DNA of 64,000 nucleotides from NCBI GenBank assembly GCA_019916065.1, contig CM034238.1, positions 37,911,375 to 37,975,374 of the forward strand, in the 5' to 3' direction. Positions 36,740 through 45,273 of the stretch are shown here, piece by piece. Under the pieces are notes generated by a model that saw nothing but the letters and a program-made list of their open reading frames with translations, did not search any database and had not been told where the DNA came from. The stretch is from Vitellaria paradoxa. Taxonomy: Eukaryota > Streptophyta > Magnoliopsida > Ericales > Sapotaceae. A program made the translations under genes and the position numbers. The stretch's first letter is position 1, and each line of letters starts with the position of its first letter.

Positions 36740-37939
36740 GACACTTTTTCTGGGATGACCCTTATTTGTTTAAGTATTGCTCAGATCAAGTCATAAGGAG
36801 ATGCATACCCGAGAGTGAAGTACAGAGTGTCATTAGTTTTTGTCATACTCTTGCATGTGGAGGTCATTTTTCAGCTAGGAAGACAGTGGCAAAGATTTTA
36901 CAGAGTGGATTGTTTTGGCCTACCATGTTTAGGGATGTGCATGCCTTTTGTGTTGCTTGTGATAGGTGTCAAAGGCTTGGTAAGATCACTAGGAGAAACA
37001 TGATGCCACTTCACCCCATTTATGTGCTTGATATCTTCGATTGTTGGGGTATGGATTTTATGGGACCATTTGTGAATTCATTTGGCAATGAGTATATCTT
37101 AGTGGCAGTGGATTATGTTTCAAAGTGGATAGAAGCCATACCAACTAAGACCAATGACCACAAGGTAGTGATAAAATTTTTGAAGGAAAATGTGTTTTCA
37201 AGATTTGGAATGCCAAAGGCCATGATAAGTGATAGGGGAACACATTTTTGCAATAGACATGTTGGTCTTTTGATGAAGAAGTATAGGGTGTTACACAAAT
37301 TGGAACATCTTACCACCCCCAAACAAGTGGACAAGCTGAATTAGCCAATAGAGAGATCAAAAGAATCATTGAAAAAACAGTGAATCCCACAAGGAAAGAT
37401 TGGTCTTTGAAATTGGTTGATGCACTTTGGACTTATAGGACTGCCTACAAGACTATCCTAGGCATGTCTCCTTATAGGTTAGTGTATGGAAAAGCTTGTC
37501 ATCTTCCTGTGGAACTTGAACACAAGGCCTTTTGGGCAGTGAGACATTTTAATGAGAGCATCACTGAATCTGGTTTTCAAAGAAAATTGCAACTAAATGA
37601 GCTTGAGGAGATTAGGAATGATGCATATAGAATGCTAAGATCACCAAGGATAGAGTGAAGAAATGGCATGATACACATATCCTCAAAAGAGAGTTGTTTG
37701 TGGGTCAAAAGGTCTTGTTGTATGACTCAAGGTTACACTTGTTTCCCGGGAAATTGAAGTCCAGATGGAGTGGTCCATATGTGATTCAGAACATCACTGA
37801 GTTTGGGGCTGTTGACATTCAAAATCCAACCTCCAAGAATGTTTTTAGAGTGAATGGACAGAGATTGAAAGAGTATCATGAGAATTTTGTTGCTGAAGTA
37901 GAGAGTTGGGATCTTGAAGATCCCCCAAATTCTGTTTGA
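36736..37939 (+). pseudogene. Integrase (frameshifted twice)
   Basis: Zinc-binding HHCC N-terminus: CHTLACGGHFSARKT and CVACDRCQ (about 36840-36980). Core: WGMDFMGP (first Asp, about 37050), ISDRGTHF (second Asp, about 37230) and, in the next frame, [13 protein letters not shown] (Glu, about 37335). The C-terminal domain continues to the stop at 37939 ([36 protein letters not shown]). No chromodomain is seen, as expected for Athila types. Two single-base losses, near 37297 and in an A run near 37630, break the frame. Confidence 0.85.
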
Positions 37940-39036
37940 TTGGAGGAAGAATTCTGATTTTGTATCATAGTAGTGTAGGTTCTGCTATGCTTTTGATTTT
38001 CTGTTTTCTTTTGTTTTTGTAAAAAAAAAAAAAAAAAAAGAGAGGTTGTATATAGTTATTGCTAACCTTCAGTTTTCAGCTGCAAGTAGTACTCAACTGA
38101 GGAAGTGAAGAATCTGCTTGATGAAAAGAATCCATTCAAATCTGATGTGATCAGTTGCTATTGCAACTGCAGCTGTGATCATGCAGTAGCTGGACTAAAT
38201 GCCTTGCCACTGCTGAAATGAGAGCTTGAAACAAGGTTGGTGGGGAATTGGTCACAGCAGCTGACTATCAGCTTTCATTTCTTGGTAATAAGTTGAATTT
38301 TCATTCACAATCTTCAGGTATGTTACTTCACCAACCTTTCTTTAATTTGCTGGTTTAATACATTGAGGACAATGCATGATTTTAGTTGGGGGGGACACAA
38401 TCTGAGTTTGTGGATGTGAATAATATTTTACTGCAATTTGCTGAATTGAGTGATTGGATATGATCAGAATGTTTTGAATATGATTTGGAATTGCTTGAAT
38501 TGAATTAAGATCATGCTTATGTCAGTTTGAGTTTGCATATGTTGAAAATTTGAAAAAAAATTTTTTTTTTTTTTTTTTTTTTGAAAATTTGGAAAAATTG
38601 CAAAACTCCTTCTTGAATTAGTTATTTCTTTTGAAATAATTTTCGAATCCTAGCTGTTGGCAAAACTTAATTTGAGTATTCTCAAGAAATGGGGAAGAAT
38701 TTCTGGTTTTCTGGACACTGGAATTGCAAATTGCTGATAACCTGTATTCGAATATGGGTCTGGGTATTCGAATATGATGTCGGTTTTAAATCCTGTATAT
38801 ACCCGTGAGTGGCCCCATTTAAGGTCCTGTTCTATTCGAATACGAGCCCTGGTGCCTACGACCCTGAAACCTTCACCACTCCACATCTTCTTCCAGTCTT
38901 TTACTTTCGGATTATCTGAGTGAGATTTTGAGTTGACATTGAAAGGAAGATTCAGATACAGAGCTGCGATTGAAGAGGCTAGGGTTTACAGCTTTGGAGA
39001 ATTTCTGATAAAGGGTGAGAAATCAACTGAAGCAAG
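37940..39036 (+). other. Non-coding spacer with internal polypurine-like tract
   Basis: Between pol and the extra ORF there is no coding signal. Two features stand out: TTAGTTGGGGGGGACAC at 38382-38394, very like the polypurine tract before the 3' LTR, and an A8 followed by a long T run at about 38553-38581. Three exact ATTCGAAT palindromes (38746, 38766, 38834) also lie here. Confidence 0.6.
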
Positions 39037-40415
39037 ATGCCACCAAAGAGGATGAAGAAGATGGCTTACAAAGGTAAGGCTAAAAGAAGGAGCATGAGGA
39101 TTTTGAGCCAACATGGTAAGGGTTCTTCACTTGTTGTTCAGGAACCCATAACATATGAACTGTCATCTTCTAAATCAGACCGTAGGTCTTCCTCTAGAAC
39201 AGAATCATTCCATTCTGTAGGAAATGAGAGTTTGAGTGAGAGACATGATGATCATGTCTCTAATGTTGAAAAGGAAAATTCTGATGGAGTTCCTGAGAAT
39301 GTGCCGACTAAGGAACACACCTCTGCTCCTGAGGATGAGGTCCATACCTCTGAAAATGTTCTTTTGGATGAACCTGAAGCACAATCTGACCATGATCTTT
39401 TTGATGAGGGTTCTTTTGATAATTTGAGGTTTTCCAACAAAGCTTCAAAGCTGAAATATGATGAGAATTACAGCAAGAGAGCTGTGTTGACTGAAAGAGG
39501 AATTAAATTGGAGGATTACAATGAACCACCCTATGAATTGTTAGAACTATTTGAGCAAAGGGGCTGGGTACATTGGGTTACAACCAGTAAGAGGGCTGTG
39601 GTACCATATGTGAGAGAGTTTTACTCAAATGCTGAAGTGGGTATGATTCATGGGAGACCTGAGATAAACTCTAAGGTTAGAGGGAAGAGAATTAGTTTGA
39701 ATCTTGAGAAGATTTCTTTCATAGGTCACTTGCCTGTTGAAAGAATACCCGAATCCACACCTAAACAAAAAGCAAATGGGAGAAGCAATTGCATAAGGAC
39801 AATTTGGCTAGGCTCTTCACAGCCAACCCTCGAGCTCAATGGACCACTTCTAGGATGTCCAAGTCAGGAATTACTCCCAAAAGTAATATCCTTCACATGC
39901 TAGTCTGTTCTTTATTTCTGCCCCATGCTTACAAGTCAACCATCACTCTTGAACAAGCCATGATTATGGGAAAGATGTTGTTAGGCATTCCCATGGATTT
40001 ACCTTACCACATTTGGTTGGTTATTTCTCATGTGGTAGAGAAACCAGAATCCACTGCTGGGCTGCCTTTTGGAGGTTTAATTACAGAGATAATTCAGCAC
40101 TTTTTGGGAATAGAGGAAGAGGTAGGAATGGCCATTGTGAAAGCTGCTCCTTTGATAGACAAGATATCTATGAATCGAAGTCGAGGACAATTGAAGAAGG
40201 CTGCTCCACCTGCAGTTGAGAACAACCAGCAGCAGCCAGCAGAGGAGGAGGCAACTGAAGCAGCCCCCATGAGCACAGAGGAGAAGTTGACATTAATCCA
40301 GAAAAATCAAGAAGTGCTGATGAGGGAAGTGAGTGAGCTGAGACAGGGGCAGCAGAAGCTTATTCGAATGGTGGAAAGCATATTCGAATGGAGTCAAGAA
40401 GGGAGAAATGCTTAA
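39037..40415 (+). pseudogene. Additional ORF after pol (Athila ORF3 / 'env-like' position)
   Basis: It starts ATG at 39037 and encodes about 455 residues in two frames that switch near 39765-39790. Residues 1-20 are Lys/Arg-rich (MPPKRMKKMAYKGKAKRR, possible nuclear signal). About 30-130 are Ser- and Glu/Asp-rich. About 140-240 hold a folded-looking domain (YELLELFEQRGWVHW, VVPYVREFYSNAEV, KISFIGHLP), which I associate with the 'putative plant transposon protein' domain found beside Athila/Tat elements (family number not verified). The C-terminus (about 40240-40410) is Ala/Gln-rich and then heptad-like (KLTLIQKNQEVLMREVSELR), probably a coiled coil. I see no signal peptide and no membrane segment, so 'envelope' is not supported. 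Function unknown. Confidence 0.65.
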
Positions 40416-42106
40416 TTTCAGTACTTCAGCCATGATCCAGACTCTTTTGTCCTTGAAACCAGATTTTTGACAGCAAATCTTCAGAATATTTCAAATATGT
40501 TTTGTCAACAATAGGATTTGGATTAATGTTCCTGCTGTTTGTTTCTTTTGATTAGGATTAAGTTGTTTTGTTTTACTTTTGCTACCTATGACTTTGAACT
40601 TACAACTTGGAATGAATGAAATTTCTGTTTTCTTGGAATTAGTGATGTCATTTGCATAAATTGGATTGAGCTGAGTTGAAGTATGAAATTTTAAGAGTTG
40701 TTGTGGTTGCCATGTGTTTTTAAGTTGAAAAGTGTGTGAATGGATTTAGTTTGAGGATTGTTGATCTAACATTTGTCTTGAGGAATGAATTTATGAATGA
40801 ATAATGTGTTTTATGGATTTCCAGATATAGTGGAGACTTAAAACCTGAAGTGAGATATTTGAGCCTTAAACTTTGTTCATGAGAGACTTCATTTACTCTA
40901 AGGGCTTTCCAAAAGCTCAAGCTTTTTGCACTTCAAATTTCTTCAATAACTCCACTTATACTATTTTGCTTTGGGTGTTTGTGAAGTGATAGATGAATGG
41001 AACTAGACTTCTGATTCTTAACTTTTATGGTTGAATGGAATGAAATCATAGAATTGATATTAGGCCATTTTTCTTAACATTTGAGCTTGGAATGCCTTTC
41101 TTTGATGAACATCATCCTTGGAGCCAAGTTTGAGCTTTATTAGAGCATTCATACTTCTTTATTCTTACCACATCATACCTTTAACCATTATGAATGCTCT
41201 TTAGCCTTCCCTAACAGATTGGAATACACTGAAGATATTAAGGAAGAGAAATGAACAACATTTTGGGATTTTGGAGGTGAGAAGAAAGAAAAATGAATGG
41301 AATGAGGGAAAAGAAAATGTTAAGGGAAATTGTTGATAAAAAGAAAATCAAAAAGGTGGAAACTGTTTTACTTTTGAAATACATTCACTTGAGGTCAATT
41401 TCAGATTAAAAAAAAAAAAAAATTTGGAGAAGGGTGGAAGAAAGTTTATTTCAGTGTTCCAAATCAGTTTTTGAATTCCTTATCCTTCCCTTCTATTACC
41501 TTATTAAACCTCATGGCCCCATTACAACCCATTGCAAGTCCTAATTGATCTTTGAAAGAATTTTCATTCAATTGTGAAATTTAGGAATTAGGGAATCATG
41601 GTGAAAATTCTGAAATTACTTTGCTACACCATTCCTTCATGGAGTTATGCTAAGTCTAATTCTTTCTTGAATACATCGTTTTTGACTTGTTGATGCCACC
41701 TTCTAGAATTTGATGAACATTTACTCTTAATAGGGGCATCTTGAGTGAAACCTTGTGTGCTCTATTTTCTTTGGAGTGAATTCCAATGTGAGATTTGAAG
41801 TCAAAACTTGGGAATGAAATGGAATGCAAAGTTCAGGATTAAATGAAGTTCTAAAAGATGTATGTTAAGATTGATAGAGTTAAAAGCTGCTATTCATTCA
41901 CATTCATTTCACACATTTGGCAAGTTTCACATCTCTTATAAAATTTTAAATTTTAAACTTTGCTTATGAAAATTTTTGCTTTTGGTGTTGACTAATTCCA
42001 TATGAATAGCTGAAATATCATTCAAATTGAAATGAAATTAATGCTTTTGGATTTCTCTCCTATTTCTTCTATTAGAAGCATTACTAGGGACTAGTAATGT
42101 TGTAGT
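40416..42106 (+). other. Non-coding 3' region of the Athila-type element
   Basis: About 1.7 kb of AT-rich, stop-dense DNA lies between the extra ORF and the polypurine tract. I found no domain. Such long 3' untranslated regions are usual for Athila-type elements. Confidence 0.6.
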
Positions 42107-42117
42107 TGGGGGGTGTG
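42107..42117 (+). promoter_or_regulatory. Polypurine tract of the Athila-type element
   Basis: TTGGGGGGTGTG lies directly before the 3' LTR start TGATTGGACATC. It is the plus-strand primer by position and matches the tract at 7411-7418. Confidence 0.85.
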
Positions 42118-43635
42118 TGATTGGACATCAATTATTACATATTTATACATTCAAATTACACTTGCACACATCATAAAAAGACATAAAATCTATGTTTTGT
42201 GCAGATTTCATCTCCATATCTCCAAAGTGGAATGTGTGTTGATTTCCATCACAAGAACAAGAAATTAAGCTACATTGAGGATGTTGAGAAGAAAGCATGC
42301 TGCACAACACATCAAAGGATTGAAGCTATTTCAGAAGAAGAAGAAAATTCAGTTGAAATCAATGCAAAGAGATCAGAATCACTATTCTGGAAATTTCTGC
42401 AGCAGGGGATCATATTCGAATATGGTTTTACTGTATTCGAATATAAGCTTCTTCACAGCAACGAATTCCATGTGACCCCAACTTCCCCACGTGATGTAAC
42501 CTGCAATCCAGGGAGGGCAAATCAGGAAAAGATATAGGAGAGAGAAGAAGCCATCATGAGGAGAACATTCGGTTAGAGGAGAGAGAAAAGGAGGAGAGAG
42601 AAGGAAGAAAGAAGGGGAGTGAGACCCACGCGACAAAAACAGAGAACATTTTTGGGGAAGAAATTGAGATTTCGTGGAGAGAGTTTTGGAGAGTTTTTCA
42701 TTGAAAGTTCATAGTTTTACATTGGAATTTCAATTCAGCATTAGAGTTTTTGAGATTTACACTTTGAATTCATTCCAATTTCTGTAATCAGATTTTCAAG
42801 TCTAAATCCATTAAACTTTCAATTTCAGATTGTAATGTCTTCGAATCAGATTTGCACTTTTGTTTTTCTTCTTTTTAACATGCTCGGCTAAGATTTCTTG
42901 AGCCAAGGCAAGGGTAATGCCCTTCCAATGAATCTCAAGTGGCCGAACTTCATGAATTTACTTTGAGTTTTTATAGTATCAAGTCAATTTGCAGCTGGGT
43001 GTCTTAGAACTCATTGATTCAAGACCCGATTAATCCAACTTTGTATATCCTATTGATGAGTTCATAGGTGTTGCTTAACTTAGAACTCTCATGACATTGT
43101 TGTATGTGGGTTGCTAGAATTAGAACTCCTATTGTCCTTAAAATAGGTTATGCACATTGAGTGTTTAATCCATGGTTTGTTTCAATTGAAATTAATTTTC
43201 TCAAAAAATCAGTACAAATTGATTTGATAATTTATAAACTCTTGGCACTTGAAATTCATTCGGATTGGTATTAAACTTGCCTTGCTCAACTTTTTTTTCA
43301 CTTAATCTTTTAGTATAAATTCACTTTGCTTTTGGAAAATTAGTTCAAAATCATCAACCAACCAAATCAGATTTTAATTTTCTATTTTACATTTTTCTGT
43401 GAGTTGTGTTTTGCCAAATTAATCTCCATGAGAGTCATTCACTTCATTACTCCCTAGATCCCTGTGAAAATGACCTGGAACTTATCAGTTATTTTGTGCT
43501 TCAACCACACCTTGCACTTGGGGGAAAACTTGTCTTGATTTACCTCACTTAACATTTTCTTTAAATTTGAATTTATAATCTGAATTTTCATTTGAGCTTT
43601 TATCTTGGAGTGAGGTAATTAAACAAGAACAAGCA
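42118..43635 (+). repeat. 3' LTR of the central Athila-type element
   Basis: 1518 bp, 99.2 % identical to the 5' LTR by my count (12 substitutions, 11 of them transitions, and one base fewer in a T run). The paired TATTCGAATA palindromes are kept at 42413-42422 and 42434-42443, and the G-box at 42488-42493. The 112-codon ORF read inside it is incidental, because the 5' LTR copy carries a stop in that frame. Confidence 0.9.
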
Positions 43636-44700
43636 CCAACCTCGAGTAGGTTTCGAGATTTTAAACCCTTGGGTACGTATACCCGATATTTTCAGTACCC
43701 TTCAATCCAAATAAAATAATATTATTAAATTTTTACTTTAAACCCACATTAAATAAATCCTTTATTTAATTACATTATTTATGAAATTATTGATGAATTC
43801 ATCATAAAATTCCAAATACTCAATAAACCTCAACATCTGTATAATAATAATGATGGCTACGGCTAAAGATTTATAGCACGAAATTTAATCCCACCTATCA
43901 ATAAATATCACGCTTGCAGGTACTTACTGGAAATAATATCCAGTCAACTAATATAAAATACTAACTCAAAACCAATTAATTTATAGAATAACATGGGCTT
44001 TACCGCCTATATAAATGTCATGATGGTTTGATTAACTAACATCATAAAACAAATAAAAGAAACCCAAAGCACATCCTTCGAATAACTCCATCAGAATTGA
44101 TACATGGTAATCATTACCCTTTAAACCATTAGCTAATGAAGCCTATTTGCCTATTTGTCATCACACGTGAAGGTATATCTACTAATTACAATTTCACGGA
44201 AACAAGCCTTAATTTGAATAAGTACACTAGAACTAGACTAAAGAAATGCATAAATAGGTTCCACCCCTTACTTGGTTTGCGGCAACAGAAGAATTTTCGG
44301 TAATTGAAGAAAAAGTGAGCCACTGATTCGCAAGGAAATTCCAATGCAGCCGCTTGAACTCTTTTTTTTTTTTTTTTTACAAAATAAACACAACATATAT
44401 ATATATATATATAGAGTAGAGTTCCAACTCTAATCAACTTAATTAATTTCTTATCCCCCATAAGTTTAGAAAAATTACACTTTTTTTTCAAAATTTTAAT
44501 AACGTTTTCAAATATAACCAAAAATTAAATCTATTTAAATACAATTCAAAAGGAACAAAAAATTCAAATTATTAAATTTAAATAGCAAACTAAATTTATC
44601 AAGTAATAATTAACTAATTAAATTAAATAATAATAAATATTAGTTATTACATGTAAACTAGATTTTGATCAACTTTATCAGCTCACAAACAATGACACAA
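43636..44700 (+). mobile_element. Fragment of an LTR related to the 2451-6247 block
   Basis: Right of the Athila-type element the sequence (gggtacgtatacccgatattttcagtaccc) matches 4895-4925 in the same orientation, and similarity continues through 'cccacattaaataa' to about 43800. A weaker parallel (ccccttacttggtttgc and ccccttacctcagtttagc) links 44260 with 5425. The fragment starts abruptly at the Athila-type boundary, in mid-LTR. Its right end is unclear. Confidence 0.45.
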
Positions 44701-45273
44701 CTAAAAAATATAAATATAAAAATTAACTCAATAATTATTTTATGAAATTAATTTTATTGAAATATTTTGTAATGTATTTAAAAATTATGTTTTGTTCATA
44801 AAAAATATTATACAATTCCATGCATGCAATTGTGAACAGGTTACCCATATTCAAGCTGCCACAAACAATTCAATCTATTGTTTACTTTTAAGGGTTTAAG
44901 GAAAAATAAATAGATAAATCATGAAATGCTAAAGAAAAGAGATTTGTCAAGAACATTTGTTTAGAGATGCAACTAAAAGCATCACAACATTACAACAAAT
45001 GGAGAAAAAACATATTTAATTACAAAAAGAAAACAAAAAAATCATTTTAATAATTTCAAAACTTAAAATTCCAACTACATGAATTTAAAGTAGAATAGGC
45101 ACCAAAATATTAGGTGCTGAAGTTACACAACCAATGAATCCTTAACAAAGTATAGAAACTAGAAAGTACTTTGGTTATATTAGAACTGCACCAATTAGTG
45201 GCAAACAGAAACTAGATACTATTTTGATTACATTAGAGCTGCGCTAATTAGTGGCAGATGTCAGTCATCCCCG
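44701..45273. other. AT-rich DNA with probable 3' UTR of the host gene
   Basis: No gene is seen at 44701-45050. The part next to the stop codon (about 45060-45273), which contains a duplicated 'agaaactaga...ttacattagaactgc' motif (about 45160 and 45205), is probably 3' untranslated sequence of the minus-strand host gene. Poly-A position not determined. Confidence 0.4.

Larger units (their letters stand above)
30146..43635 (+). mobile_element. Athila-type Ty3/gypsy LTR retrotransposon, 13.5 kb
   Basis: Order on the plus strand: 5' LTR (30146-31664), tRNA-Asp primer site (31672-31688), gag, protease, reverse transcriptase, RNase H, integrase, an extra ORF (39037-40415), a 1.7-kb non-coding stretch, polypurine tract (42107-42117), and 3' LTR (42118-43635). 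By my alignment the LTRs differ at 12 substitutions and one T-run indel over about 1519 bp (0.8 %). That would mean a few hundred thousand years at a commonly used plant rate of about 1.3e-8 per site per year, if both LTRs come from one insertion. The 5-bp flanks (ATCGT left; CCAAC or AACCT right, depending on the end chosen) do not match. Gag-pol is frame-broken, so this copy would need proteins from elsewhere. Confidence 0.9.

Noticed and set aside
42199..42537. 112-codon ORF in the 3' LTR
   Set aside because: The 5' LTR copy has a stop (TGG to TGA at about 30418) in the same frame, and the start is not conserved in function. It is LTR sequence.
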